Positions 8,449 to 16,964 of a DNA stretch of 64,000 bases are shown in pieces. Made by a program: the position numbers and the translations under genes. A model generated the notes under the pieces. That model searched no databases. It saw only the letters and a program-made list of their open reading frames with translations, and had not been told where the DNA came from. Each line of letters starts with the position of its first letter. Positions within the stretch are counted from its first letter, which is position 1. The stretch covers positions 1,860,001 to 1,924,000 of the forward strand of contig NZ_PDJI01000004.1 of assembly GCF_002563695.1 (NCBI RefSeq), written 5' to 3'. The DNA comes from Georgenia soli. Its GTDB lineage: Bacteria > Actinomycetota > Actinomycetes > Actinomycetales > Actinomycetaceae.

Positions 8449-8501
8449 TAGTCGATCCAAATTGCGGATCTTCAATCACCTTTGATCATCAGCATTGATC
8501 A
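8449..8501 (-). promoter_or_regulatory. Upstream element with TGATCA repeats, shared with sialidase promoter
   Basis: Next to the -35 box are ATAGTCGATCC and GCGGATCTTCAATC, aligning with the element upstream of the sialidase gene. Two TTGATCA copies (8482-8488 and 8495-8501) sit 13 bases apart. The stretch 8290-8638 otherwise holds only this control region and the terminator of the neighbouring gene. Confidence 0.5.
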
Positions 8502-8577
8502 TTTCGCTTTCCTCTACCCGTCACCGCGCGCGGCGGTAAGGGGCAGGGCAGGACCGACGGGAAGCGGACCCCCGACG

Positions 8578-8619
8578 CCAGACGGCCGACCGGTGCACTC
8601 GCACCGGCCGGCCGTCTGG
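8578..8619 (-). terminator. Hairpin terminator after the GH84 gene
   Basis: A 19-base inverted repeat with one G-T pair and a 4-base loop (8578-8596 with 8601-8619) lies 20 bases beyond the stop codon of the hexosaminidase gene. Confidence 0.8.
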
Positions 8620-8638
8620 TCCCCGCGGAAGCAGGGGG

Positions 8639-11443
8639 TTACCGCAGCACGATCTCCGAGATGCGCGGCGCCGCGGAGCCGGCGGCGAAGAGGAGCCGCA
8701 CGCCGTCGACCGCCGCGCCGTCGAGCGCGGCCTCGTGGAAGACCGCACCCCCTGTCAGCTCACCCACCGTGACCCACTCGCCGTCGCGGGCCACCTGGAT
8801 CTCGCCGGAGCCGGACCCGACGACCGCGACCGAGGCCGCCGTCGTCGCCTCGTCGAGGTTGCGAGCGAGGAACGAGCCCTCGACGGGCGCGGAGGCGGCC
8901 ACGTAGGAGGTTGCGACGTCGCCGTCGAAGGCGCGCGCGGCCCCCTCGCCGGGCACGCTGGCGAGGTTGGTCTCGAACTCCCCCGAGGGAGCGGAGACGA
9001 CGAACTCGCGGATCTTCACCCACTGGCCGCCGGAGTTGTCCGCCGTGGCGAGCAGGCGCACGTAGCGCGCCTGCACCGGGGTGTCGAAGGTGTGGGCGAC
9101 GAGCGGGGACGAGATGTACTCGCCCGCGTCCGTCCAAGTCTGGCCGTCCGCCGAGTACTGCAGGGTGGCGGTGTAGAACATGTCCCCGGACTGGGTGTCG
9201 GAGTCGGACTGGTGCACGGCCACCGACCCGATCTCGCGAACCTCGCCGAGGTCCACCTGCACGTAGTCCCCGGCCTGCCCGGCCTCGTTGGACCAGTAGA
9301 GGGTGGCGGGGTCGCCGTCGACCATCTTGGCGAGGGTGTTGTTCTGGTAGGTCCCCATCGAGCTCGACGGGGCAGCCGGGTAGCCCTGGGCCGGCCCGGC
9401 AGGCTCGGCGCCGAGCCAGTCGGCGTAGGCGGCCATGGCCCGGTCGGAGAAGTCCTCGAAGACACCGTCGCCGACGGACGGGACGAGGACGTTCTCGCGC
9501 CGGACGCCGTCACCACCCTGGTCGTCGAGAGTCGGCTCAGCGGTCCTCGCGATCCACTCACGGGCGGCGAGCAGCTCGGCGGTTGCGGTGGCGCCGTCGT
9601 CGGCCGCGATCGCCTCGAGCATCGCGATCTCGTGCTCGAGCGCGGTGGCCCACTGGGCGGCGGCGTCGACCCAGGGCTGCGCGTCGGCGGCGAAGCCCGG
9701 CTCCGCCATGGTGGGCAGGACCTCCGGCAGGGAGCGGATGACCGACAGCCGCTCACGCAACGCCGTCGCACCCGAGGCGTCCCCGGCCTCGTAGGCCGCC
9801 CAGAACGCCTCGACGTCCGCGCTCAGCGCCGGCGCGTGGACCACGTCGTCGCGGTACGGCCAGCTCTGGTTGAGGTCGGCGAAGGTCACCAGCGCGTCAC
9901 GCACGACGGGGTCGTCCCCGGCCAGCTCGGCGAGGACGGCGGCCATGGAGGTGTCGGCGTCGTAGGCCGGGCCGTTCCAGGTGTAGTCCGCGTAGTTGCC
10001 GAGCGCCGGCAGCGACGCGTACGGCTGGATCATCGGGTTCGAGGTGAAGCCCTCGATGTGCTGGTACAGCCCCGGGTCGCGGCCGGTGAGCGGGTTGAGG
10101 AACAGGCGGCTGCGGCGACCGTCGTTCACCGGGAAGTTGTCCCAGATGTACAGGTGCTCGGTGCGGTAGGACTGCGACGCCCGCCGCACCGACGCCTCGG
10201 TGATGGTGTCGGAGAAGACGCCCTCACCGGTCCACTGGACGCGGACGTCGTCGTCGAGGCGGTCGCCGAACCGCCCCTTGTACGGGTCCTCACCGGACCC
10301 GGCGTAGTTGGTCGGCACGGTCTGCAGCGGCTCGAGGCCGTTCGGCTCGATGTACTCGGTCTGGATGCGGTTGAGGTAGTCGGTCTGGGCGTCGGCGAGC
10401 CAGTACCAGTTGCCCTGGTTGGGGTACTTGGCCCGGTCGGCGTCGCAGTGCAGCCGGAGCGGGATGTCGTCCAGGGCCACGTAGAACGAGTCGACGCCGA
10501 GCTCGCGCAGCTGCTCGAACTTGGCGATGGTCGCGTCGAAGTCCTCCTGCGAGGAGTAGCAGATGTCGTTGCCGGGCGAGAGTGCGAACGTGAAGTCGAC
10601 GTGGTTGGCGTTGGCGGCGTCGACCAGCTCCTCCATCCGGGCCAGGTCGTCACCGCTGTAGAGCTCGCGCCACTGGTAGCGCAGCAGCAGGTCGTCCTTG
10701 GGCGTGTAGATGTAGGTGTTCATCTTGTGCTCGCCGTAGAACTCCATGTGGTCCAGGCGGGACTGGTGCGACCACGGGATGCCGTAGAACCCCTCGATCG
10801 CGCCGCGGATGGACATCAGCGGCCAGTCGCGGATCTCCAGTCCGGGCACCTTCTTGCCTTCCACGACCTGGCGGAGAGTCTGGGTGGCGTAGAACGTCCC
10901 TCGGGCGTCGGCGCCGTTGAGGACGACGACGGGGCGGCCCTCGTGCCGGCCGCTCGCCAGGACGTACCCCTCCTCGGGGAGGTCGGTGGCGTTCTCGACG
11001 CCCATGCCCGCGAGCACCTCTGCGAGCGCCGGGTTGTCCGCCACGGTGCCGAGGTAGACCTCCTTCCCCTTGCCCCGTGCCTCCGTCGTGGTGGTCACCT
11101 TGCCGCCGGCCCCCGCGATGATCTCCTCGGCGGCGGCGATCGCAGCGGCGTCGGTCTCCTCGCCGACGACGAGCGTCACCCTCCCGGCGAGCGGCACCGG
11201 GTCCCCGCCGGCGGTGAGCTCCTGCGGCACGGGGTAGACCTCCGGCGCCTGTGCGGCGCCGGACACACCGGCGGCACCGCCGACGGCCGCGCCGGGCGTG
11301 CTCGTGCCGGCCCCGCCCTCTTTGGTGCTCGGTGCCGGCGCGGTCGGCCCCGCTACCGCCGGCGTGGCGACGGCGAGCGCGGCAAGGATCGCGGCCGCAC
11401 CGCCCATCGTGGTTCTCAAGGTGCGCGCTGAGCGCGATCGCAT
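8639..11443 (-). CDS. Secreted GH84 beta-N-acetylglucosaminidase/hyaluronidase-type enzyme with F5/8C domain
   Basis: GH84 enzymes cleave terminal beta-GlcNAc by substrate-assisted catalysis. From ATG 11443 the protein has 934 residues: a signal peptide, a GH20b-like N-terminal domain (VYPVPQEL onward), a TIM barrel with RGAIEGFYGIPW and TYIYTPKDD, and the catalytic pair Asp325-Asp326 in YVALDDI. A helical region follows, then an F5/8-type C (CBM32-like) domain (about 685-815, DLGEVREIGSVAV) and a second, less conserved beta-sandwich at the C-terminus. GTG codons 6 and 12 bases upstream of the ATG fit the GGGGGAG ribosome site at least as well, so the start may be at 11449. The enzyme complements the neighbouring sialidase and GalNAc-ase genes. 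Confidence 0.93.
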   Translation of the reverse strand: MRSRSARTLRTTMGGAAAILAALAVATPAVAGPTAPAPSTKEGGAGTSTPGAAVGGAAGVSGAAQAPEVYPVPQELTAGGDPVPLAGRVTLVVGEETDAAAIAAAEEIIAGAGGKVTTTTEARGKGKEVYLGTVADNPALAEVLAGMGVENATDLPEEGYVLASGRHEGRPVVVLNGADARGTFYATQTLRQVVEGKKVPGLEIRDWPLMSIRGAIEGFYGIPWSHQSRLDHMEFYGEHKMNTYIYTPKDDLLLRYQWRELYSGDDLARMEELVDAANANHVDFTFALSPGNDICYSSQEDFDATIAKFEQLRELGVDSFYVALDDIPLRLHCDADRAKYPNQGNWYWLADAQTDYLNRIQTEYIEPNGLEPLQTVPTNYAGSGEDPYKGRFGDRLDDDVRVQWTGEGVFSDTITEASVRRASQSYRTEHLYIWDNFPVNDGRRSRLFLNPLTGRDPGLYQHIEGFTSNPMIQPYASLPALGNYADYTWNGPAYDADTSMAAVLAELAGDDPVVRDALVTFADLNQSWPYRDDVVHAPALSADVEAFWAAYEAGDASGATALRERLSVIRSLPEVLPTMAEPGFAADAQPWVDAAAQWATALEHEIAMLEAIAADDGATATAELLAAREWIARTAEPTLDDQGGDGVRRENVLVPSVGDGVFEDFSDRAMAAYADWLGAEPAGPAQGYPAAPSSSMGTYQNNTLAKMVDGDPATLYWSNEAGQAGDYVQVDLGEVREIGSVAVHQSDSDTQSGDMFYTATLQYSADGQTWTDAGEYISSPLVAHTFDTPVQARYVRLLATADNSGGQWVKIREFVVSAPSGEFETNLASVPGEGAARAFDGDVATSYVAASAPVEGSFLARNLDEATTAASVAVVGSGSGEIQVARDGEWVTVGELTGGAVFHEAALDGAAVDGVRLLFAAGSAAPRISEIVLR

Positions 11444-11548
11444 GTTCACGGACACTTCTCCCCCGTTGGACGTCGTGAACCACCGCCAGGCGTCATCGCC
11501 ATGTCCGAACCAGTTCGGTTTTGGTAGGCGGTGGGCGTTGCGGGTCAC

Positions 11549-11578
11549 ATTGAGTCAGAGCGACCTGGTAACCGTCAA
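11549..11578 (-). promoter_or_regulatory. Candidate promoter of the GH84 gene
   Basis: On the minus strand, TTGACG (11578-11573) and CTCAAT (11554-11549) are 18 bases apart, about 100 bases upstream of the start. It lacks the upstream element shared by the sialidase and GH109 promoters. The rest of 11444-11849 is GC-rich intergenic sequence without a credible gene. Confidence 0.35.
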
Positions 11579-11849
11579 GAGCCGGCAGGAATCCAGGCGT
11601 CCCGCACACCGGCGCCCCCAACGGGGCGACGCCCACCCCGCCGCAGGGCCGCCCGGCCACCCCACAGGTGTGAGACGCACCACCGCCGCAGGCCTCGGCC
11701 GACAGGGGCCGCGCCCCGCACCTCACCCGACGCTCCGGTGTCCGGTTTGCCGCCGAATTCCGCCGAAAACCCTCGGTTACGTGGGGTCCCCGGAAACGGG
11801 TACGGTGCGGCTCGTAACCTCACCACGAGCAGTTCCGGAAGGACACCCC

Positions 11850-12119
11850 GTGCAGACCACGATCTCCGCTCCCAGCTGGGCCGACCCGGCCCAGATCACC
11901 GACCCTGCGGACCGCGCCGCCGGCATGCGGCGCTCGCCGATCAGGGCCGAGCGTTTCGGGACGGGCCAGGTGCGTACGGTCATCGTCGACGACGGCGACG
12001 GCCCCCGCCTCCACCTGGACGCACGCACGGAGGACGGCCTGACGCTCGAGCAGGCCACCGCCCTGGTGGAGTTCCTGGCGGAGCAGCTCGAGATGCTGCG
12101 CGAGGCCGCGGCCGAGTAG
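11850..12119 (+). CDS. Small hypothetical protein (89 aa)
   Basis: A GTG start at 11850 with GGAAGGA eight bases upstream is preferred over longer in-frame extensions, which read through GC-rich leader. The product is acidic and soluble, with no signal peptide or membrane segment. A short beta-like stretch (VRTVIVDDGDGPRLHLD) is followed by an amphipathic helix rich in Leu/Glu (LTLEQATALVEFLAEQLEML). The family was not recognised. It is convergent with the pirin gene, whose stop is 13 bases away. Codon use looks native. Confidence 0.6.
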   Translation: MQTTISAPSWADPAQITDPADRAAGMRRSPIRAERFGTGQVRTVIVDDGDGPRLHLDARTEDGLTLEQATALVEFLAEQLEMLREAAAE

Positions 12120-12132
12120 CCCGTCCGGGCGG

Positions 12133-13125
12133 TCAGCGCGTCCGGGGCTTGAGCCGCACCTGGGGGAGCTCGGGGGCGGGCAGGGGTGCGCCGTCGTAAC
12201 CCGTGACCTCGCCGAAGCGGGCGACCCCCTCGGGCTCGCCGGCGATCGCGGCCTGCCACTGGGCCCGCGCCTGCACGACCTCCTCGTGCGTACGCGTCAC
12301 GAAGTTCCACCACATGAGCACCTGCTCCGTGAACGGGGCACCGCCCATGAGCACCGCGCGCACCGGGGCCGCCCCGGCCTCGAGGAGGATCTCGTCGGAA
12401 CCGGGTGCGAGGTAGGCCAGCCACGCCTCGGGCACCACGGTGCCCGCGACCACGAGCTCCCCGGCGTCCAGCAGCACGCCGTGCTCGAAGCTCCGCTCGA
12501 CCGGCAGCCGGACGCTGGCCCCGGCGGGGATGTCGATCTGTGCGGCGACCAGCGGGGAGTACGCCCGCGCCGGTGACGTCACCCCGCCGAGCGTGCCCAT
12601 GAACACCCGGACCTCGGCGCCGTCGACCTCGAAGGTCGGCACGTCGGCCACGTGCTCGAACGCGCGCTCGCCGGCGCGGTCGGCGTCGGGCAGCGCCGTC
12701 CACAGCTGCACGCCGTGCAGTCGCCCCTGCGTGGGGAAGCGCCTGAGCGTGCCCTCCTCGGAGTGACAGATCCCGTTCCCGGCGGTCATGAGGTTGAGCT
12801 GGCCCGGGCGGACCGTCTGCACGGAGCCGAGCGCGTCCTGGTGGAGCACCTGTCCCTCGAACAGCCACGTCACCGTCTGCAGCCCGGTGTGCGGGTGGGG
12901 CGGGACGTCCATCCCGCCGGAGACCGAGATGTCGTCGGGCCCGTAGTGGTCGGCGAAGCAGAACGGCCCGATCAGCGACCGCTTCTTCGACGGCAGCGTG
13001 CGCCGCACCGTCATCGCCCGCGGTCCGCCCAGCGGCACGTCCCGCGGCTCGATCAGCTCGACGGCGGACGGGGCGGGACCGGTCAGGCACACCTGCTCCT
13101 GCGGGCGGACCTCGAGGTTCGTCAT
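12133..13125 (-). CDS. Pirin family protein
   Basis: A bicupin metalloprotein of 330 residues; pirins act as redox-sensing cofactors or quercetin dioxygenases. The N-terminal cupin has HPHTGLQTVTWLFEG and TAGNGICHSE, supplying the metal-binding His and Glu residues, preceded by FCFADHYGP. The C-terminal cupin is degenerate, as usual. The ATG at 13125 is preferred to upstream in-frame codons because conservation begins soon after it (L-I-E-P-R-D-V-P-L). Divergent from the nitroreductase gene, with 137 bases between the starts; both may share control. Confidence 0.92.
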   Translation of the reverse strand: MTNLEVRPQEQVCLTGPAPSAVELIEPRDVPLGGPRAMTVRRTLPSKKRSLIGPFCFADHYGPDDISVSGGMDVPPHPHTGLQTVTWLFEGQVLHQDALGSVQTVRPGQLNLMTAGNGICHSEEGTLRRFPTQGRLHGVQLWTALPDADRAGERAFEHVADVPTFEVDGAEVRVFMGTLGGVTSPARAYSPLVAAQIDIPAGASVRLPVERSFEHGVLLDAGELVVAGTVVPEAWLAYLAPGSDEILLEAGAAPVRAVLMGGAPFTEQVLMWWNFVTRTHEEVVQARAQWQAAIAGEPEGVARFGEVTGYDGAPLPAPELPQVRLKPRTR

Positions 13126-13245
13126 GCCCACCAGCGTAGGAAGGTCGCCGGCCGGGCGGCACGTCGCCGACCGCGGGGCGCGTCGGCCCGAACCGCGTTG
13201 TCTGTGGCCGGCCCCACTGCCCGTCCGGAAACAACGCCATATGCT

Positions 13246-13253
13246 CAACGGTT
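13246..13253. promoter_or_regulatory. CAACGGTT motif in the pirin/nitroreductase intergenic region
   Basis: This 8-base motif sits 10 bases upstream of the nitroreductase ATG and recurs upstream of the doxX gene (16102-16109). Both copies are followed closely by further GTTGA/TCAAC half-sites. A shared redox regulator of the HxlR/MarR type is a guess. Confidence 0.3.
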
Positions 13254-13262
13254 CAACTTGTC

Positions 13263-13886
13263 ATGACCACAGCTGTTGACCTCCAGACCTCGGACGCGAT
13301 CCTCCTCGACGAGCACGCGCAGGACCTGCTCTTCCGCGAGGCCCGGACGGCGAACGCCTTCACCGACGAGCCCGTGACCGACGAGCAGATCGCCGCCATC
13401 TTCGAGCTCGTCAAGTGGGCGCCCACGTCGATGAACACGCAGCCGCTCCGCGTCGTCGTCGTGCGCTCGGAGGAGGCCAAGCAGCGCCTCCTGCCGCACA
13501 TGGCCGAGGGCAACCGCGCCAAGACGAAGGCCGCGCCCGCGACCGCGCTCCTGGCCGCCGACATCGACTTCCATGACGAGCTCCCGCGCACCTTCCCCCA
13601 CTTCCCCGGCGCCCGCGACCTGTTCGCCGGCGACGAGGAGTCGCGCGCCCGCACGGCCGAGCTCAACACCGGACTCCAGGTCGGCTACGCGATCCTCGGC
13701 ATCCGCGCCGCGGGCCTCGCGGCCGGTCCCATGACCGGCTTCGACGCCGACGCCATCTCCCAGGAGTTCTTCCCCGACGGCCGCCACCGCGTGCTCGTCG
13801 CCATCAACATGGGCAAGCCCGCTGAGAACGCGTGGCACGACCGTCTGCCGCGCCTCGGCTTCGACGAGGTCGTCACCACTCTCTGA
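13263..13886 (+). CDS. Malonic semialdehyde reductase / nitroreductase family protein (RutE-like)
   Basis: A 207-residue FMN-dependent NAD(P)H oxidoreductase of the HadB/RutE subfamily of nitroreductases. The flavin-binding start (FREARTANAFTDEPV), the KWAPTSMNTQPLR motif and a late GLAAGPMTGFD segment are characteristic. RutE reduces malonic semialdehyde in pyrimidine breakdown, but no other rut genes are nearby, so a general quinone or nitro-compound reductase is equally possible. There is no obvious ribosome binding site upstream of ATG 13263; translation may be leaderless or nearly so. The gene is followed by a clear terminator. Confidence 0.88.
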   Translation: MTTAVDLQTSDAILLDEHAQDLLFREARTANAFTDEPVTDEQIAAIFELVKWAPTSMNTQPLRVVVVRSEEAKQRLLPHMAEGNRAKTKAAPATALLAADIDFHDELPRTFPHFPGARDLFAGDEESRARTAELNTGLQVGYAILGIRAAGLAAGPMTGFDADAISQEFFPDGRHRVLVAINMGKPAENAWHDRLPRLGFDEVVTTL

Positions 13887-13917
13887 TCTCAGCAGCGCAC
13901 GCTCGCTGCGCACGACC

Positions 13918-13960
13918 GACGGGTGCGGTTCCGGACAGGAACCGCCCCCGTCTGTTCTTT
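13918..13960 (+). terminator. Rho-independent terminator after the nitroreductase gene
   Basis: Arms of 15 bases with one mismatch (13918-13932 and 13938-13952) and a 5-base loop are followed by TGTTCTTT. This is the most canonical terminator in the window. Confidence 0.85.
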
Positions 13961-13979
13961 CCGACGGCGGAAGCGAGGC

Positions 13980-15230
13980 TCAGCGCAACGGGTCGAACGG
14001 TGCGAGCTCGCGCGGCCGGTGACCGGTGACGAGCGCGTCGGCCAGGAGCTGGCCGGTCACCGGTCCGAGGGTGATGCCCCACATCCCGTGACCGCCGGCC
14101 ACGTGCACGCGCGGTGAACGCGTCGGGCCCACGAGCGGCAGGCCGTCCGGCGTGCACGGGCGCGCCCCGACCCACTCGTCGCGCCGGTCGTCGAGGTCCG
14201 CGCCGCGGAGCAGCGGTCGGGCGGCGGCGACGATGGCGTCGATCCGGCGCGGGTCCAGCGGTGCGTCCGGCGCGCGGAACTCCATCATCCCGGCTACCCG
14301 CAGCCGGTCGCCGACCGGCGTGCAGGCGACCCGCTGCGCCGGGAGGTAGACCGGGCCGGCGGGGAGGTGGTCGACCGGGACGCTGAAGCTGTACCCGCGG
14401 CCCGCCTGCACCGGGGTGCGCACCCCGAGGCCGCGGGCCAGGTCGCCGAGCCAGGCGCCGGTGGCGACGACGACCGCGTCGAAGCGGTCAGCCCCAGCGT
14501 CCGCGGCGGTCACGGCCACGCCGTCGCCGGTGTCGGCGAGCCGGACGACGCGAGTCTGCTCGCGGATCACCCCGCCGCGGGCCCGGACGGACTCCGCCAG
14601 GCGGGCGACGAACTCGCCGGGGTTGAGGAACCGCTGCCCGCGGAGCCGGATCGCGGCGCCGATCTCGTCGGACAGGGCGGGCTCGACGGCCCGGGCCTCG
14701 CTCCCGGTGAGCACGTCGAACTCGATGTCCTGGCCCGCCGCACGGATGTGCCGGAGCTCCTCCAGCAGCACCTCGCGCTCCGCCGTCGTGCGGTAGGCGG
14801 CGAGGAAGGACTCCGCCTCCCGCGTGCGGCCCGCGACGCCACCTGCGGCCAGCTGGTCGAAGGCGGCCAGCGCCCGGCCGTTGATCGGCACGAGCGACTC
14901 CATCGCGGTGCGCCAGCGTCGTGCCGTGCTGCTGCGGGCGAACCGGAGCAGGAACCGGATCAGGCGAGGGTTGGTCGTGGGCGGCACGTAGACCGGCGAG
15001 GCGGGACTGAGCACCGCCCGCACGCCGTAGCGCAGGACGGCCGGCTCCGGCAGCGGCGTGCTGATCCCTGGCGTGATCCAGCCGGCGTTCCCCCACGAGG
15101 CCCCGGCGGCGACGGTCCTCCGCTCGAGAACCGTGACCTCGGTCCCGTGCTCCTGCAGGAACCAGGCCGTCGACAGCCCGACCATCCCGGCACCGACCAC
15201 AGCGACGGTTCTCGGAGTGCGTGTCCCCAT
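13980..15230 (-). CDS. FAD-dependent D-amino acid dehydrogenase/oxidase-like protein (DadA type)
   Basis: A 416-residue DAO-family flavoenzyme that would deaminate a D-amino acid or related amine. The N-terminal FAD loop is VVGAGMVGLSTAW, then an acidic end of strand 2 (VTVLERR) and the ASWGNAGWITPG motif typical of DadA. The C-terminus has TPDGLPLVGPT and GGHGMWGITLGPVTGQLLAD, which close the FAD site. ATG 15230 lies after a GC-rich leader. The gene is monocistronic by layout: the doxX terminator precedes it and the nitroreductase converges on it. Substrate cannot be assigned. Confidence 0.88.
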   Translation of the reverse strand: MGTRTPRTVAVVGAGMVGLSTAWFLQEHGTEVTVLERRTVAAGASWGNAGWITPGISTPLPEPAVLRYGVRAVLSPASPVYVPPTTNPRLIRFLLRFARSSTARRWRTAMESLVPINGRALAAFDQLAAGGVAGRTREAESFLAAYRTTAEREVLLEELRHIRAAGQDIEFDVLTGSEARAVEPALSDEIGAAIRLRGQRFLNPGEFVARLAESVRARGGVIREQTRVVRLADTGDGVAVTAADAGADRFDAVVVATGAWLGDLARGLGVRTPVQAGRGYSFSVPVDHLPAGPVYLPAQRVACTPVGDRLRVAGMMEFRAPDAPLDPRRIDAIVAAARPLLRGADLDDRRDEWVGARPCTPDGLPLVGPTRSPRVHVAGGHGMWGITLGPVTGQLLADALVTGHRPRELAPFDPLR

Positions 15231-15323
15231 GCCCGGCCATTGTGGTGCCGCGACGACGGAAAGTCCTGGGGATCACCCGGTGCCCGGGCGGTCGTCCTGT
15301 GCAGAACCGGCCTCCTGCGCCGA

Positions 15324-15359
15324 CGACGCCCCGGGCCCGTAGCGGGCTCCGGGGCGTCG
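15324..15359 (-). terminator. Hairpin terminator after doxX
   Basis: Nearly perfect arms around CGACGCCCCGGGC / GCTCCGGGGCGTCG, with one bulge, lie 75 bases past the doxX stop codon. Between the stop and the hairpin (15364-15423) are two imperfect copies of a roughly 28-base GC-rich unit (GTGCGGT..CCGCGT.GCTGCGG). Confidence 0.65.
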
Positions 15360-15434
15360 GCCGGTGCGGTGGCACCGCGTGCTGCGGTGCCGGTCTGTGC
15401 GGTACCGCGTTGCTGCGGCACCACGCGCCGTAGA

Positions 15435-15914
15435 TCAGCGAGCGCCGACGGCGACCGCGTCCTTGTTCTCGGCCTGCGCCGTCGAGCGGCGGGTGAGCAT
15501 GGCGTCCACGCTCAGGCGCCCGGGGCCGGCGGCGATGAGGGCCAGCGCGCCCGCGGCGAGGGCGAGCACGAGCTCGTAGCCGTTCTCGGCGACCCAGATG
15601 CCGAACGGCAGGTGGACGATGAACATCGCGCCGAGCATGTTGATCGTCACGAGCGCGGCGAACAGCGAGGTGAAGGCGCCGAGGATGAGGGCCGCGCCGC
15701 CGACGGTCTCGACGAGGGCGGCGAACCAGGCGGACGCCGTCGGGGCGGGCACGCCCATGCCCTCGAAGGCGGCCGCAGTCCCGGCCATCCCCCAGGTGAG
15801 GAACTTCTGCAGGCCGTGGGCGAGGAAGACCACGCCGAGGGCGACGCGCGCCACCAGGAGCAGGACGTCCTTCGCGGTTCCGGAGGCAGGCTTGAGGAGG
15901 GTGGAGAGGTTCAT
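15435..15914 (-). CDS. DoxX family membrane protein
   Basis: A 159-residue inner membrane protein with four predicted transmembrane segments. The family hallmark ARVALGVVFLAHGLQKFLTWG lies near residue 27, followed by FEGMGVPAP, an AALVETVGGAALILG helix and further hydrophobic helices. DoxX proteins are tied to thiol and redox stress responses. The start is ATG 15914, with AAGGA nine bases upstream; the longer upstream frame has no ribosome site. A CAACGGTT motif like that near the nitroreductase gene lies 188 bases upstream. Confidence 0.92.
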   Translation of the reverse strand: MNLSTLLKPASGTAKDVLLLVARVALGVVFLAHGLQKFLTWGMAGTAAAFEGMGVPAPTASAWFAALVETVGGAALILGAFTSLFAALVTINMLGAMFIVHLPFGIWVAENGYELVLALAAGALALIAAGPGRLSVDAMLTRRSTAQAENKDAVAVGAR

Positions 15915-16101
15915 GAGGGGTCCTTCGCGTTGTCGTAGCCGGCTGTCCCGGCGCGGCATGTGCGTCGGCGGGAGGTGACCGCCGAGGGGGCCGACCGACG
16001 ACGGACGGCGAGGCCGCCGCCCACCGTGAGCGCGCCCCGGGCCGGACCGCGGAATCCACGCTCGCTCCAGGACCCGCATCGGCCGACGCATGCCACCGTA
16101 A

Positions 16102-16109
16102 CAACGGTT
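16102..16109. promoter_or_regulatory. CAACGGTT motif upstream of doxX
   Basis: Second copy of the motif found near the nitroreductase start. It is followed by TTGATCTTTCAA, which contains an imperfect inverted repeat (TTGA-TCTT-TCAA). Proposed regulator site, inference only. Confidence 0.3.
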
Positions 16110-16184
16110 AGTTGATCTTTCAACCGCCGTGGGCTCGCCCAGGACGCCGGGCCGCGGTGGGGCCACGCACCCGAGGACGCGGGA

Positions 16185-16964
16185 TCAGACCGTCGCGGCG
16201 AGCCAGGACGGGACGCCGCCGGTGAGCGCACCGGACGCGCCCTGCACGGCCGTCATGGCCGCCACGCAGAAGATGTACACGTCCACCACGGCGACGAAGA
16301 CGAGCTCGCGCCTCGAGCCGGCGTTGCCGAGCAGCGGCAGGGCGAAGTGACCGTTGCGGCGCCACAGCGGTGTCACCACCGCGGGCGACGGCCGCAGCGG
16401 CCACAGCAGCGGCACCCCCTGGGAGGTGAGCGCGTCGCCGGCCAGGTGGCACAGGCAGCCGAGGACCACCGCGGCAGGCAGCCACCACGTGGTCTCGGGC
16501 GCGAACCAGGTGGTCGCCGTCGCGACCGTCAGGGACACCGCCCACGACGAGAGCCACCCGCGGGTGACACGCAGCGCCTTGGCGGCGAACGCGACGAGCA
16601 GCACGATCATCAGCCACGCCCCGAGCTGGAAGTCCTCCCCCGCCACCGGGACGCGCAGGGCCGAGAGCGCCCGGGCGATCAGGCCGGCCCCCAGCACGCC
16701 GAGCAGGGAGTGGGTGGCGTGCCGATGACCGCCGGAGAGGAAGCCGAGACCGCGCGCGACCCACCGCGACACCGGCGGCAGCGAGCGCGCGATCGTGCCG
16801 GCGTGGTGGTCGGCGTCGAGCAGCAGCGCGGCGCCCGCCGTGGCCACCGCACCGGAGAGGACCTCGGCCGGCGGGAGCGGCACCCAGCCGGCGGCCCACG
16901 GCACCGTGGCGGTCACCGCCAGCCAGGCCGCGGCTCCGGTGGTGGCGTGCGCATGGCTCATCAT
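16185..16964 (-). CDS. YdjM-like membrane-bound metal-dependent hydrolase (DUF457)
   Basis: A multi-pass membrane protein of about 259 residues in the LexA-regulated YdjM/DUF457 group, whose biochemical role is undefined. His/Asp-rich motifs are visible: SHAHATTG at the N-terminus, LLLDADHHAGT, GGHRHATHSLLG and HLAGDALTSQGVPLLWP, with hydrophobic helices between them. Two consecutive ATG codons (16964 and 16961) follow GGAGGGCACCCGAGAAG; either may be used. No SOS box was recognised upstream. The 199 bases to the next gene hold no recognised element. Confidence 0.85.
   Translation of the reverse strand: MMSHAHATTGAAAWLAVTATVPWAAGWVPLPPAEVLSGAVATAGAALLLDADHHAGTIARSLPPVSRWVARGLGFLSGGHRHATHSLLGVLGAGLIARALSALRVPVAGEDFQLGAWLMIVLLVAFAAKALRVTRGWLSSWAVSLTVATATTWFAPETTWWLPAAVVLGCLCHLAGDALTSQGVPLLWPLRPSPAVVTPLWRRNGHFALPLLGNAGSRRELVFVAVVDVYIFCVAAMTAVQGASGALTGGVPSWLAATV

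Noticed and set aside
8735..11431. 898-codon open frame antisense to the GH84 gene
   Set aside because: Shadow frame without recognisable motifs; GH84 catalytic residues lie on the minus strand.
15364..15423. Repeated GTGCGGT...GCTGCGG units considered as a repeat array or attachment site
   Set aside because: Only two imperfect copies with no spacer regularity and no integrase nearby; best seen as part of the doxX 3' region.
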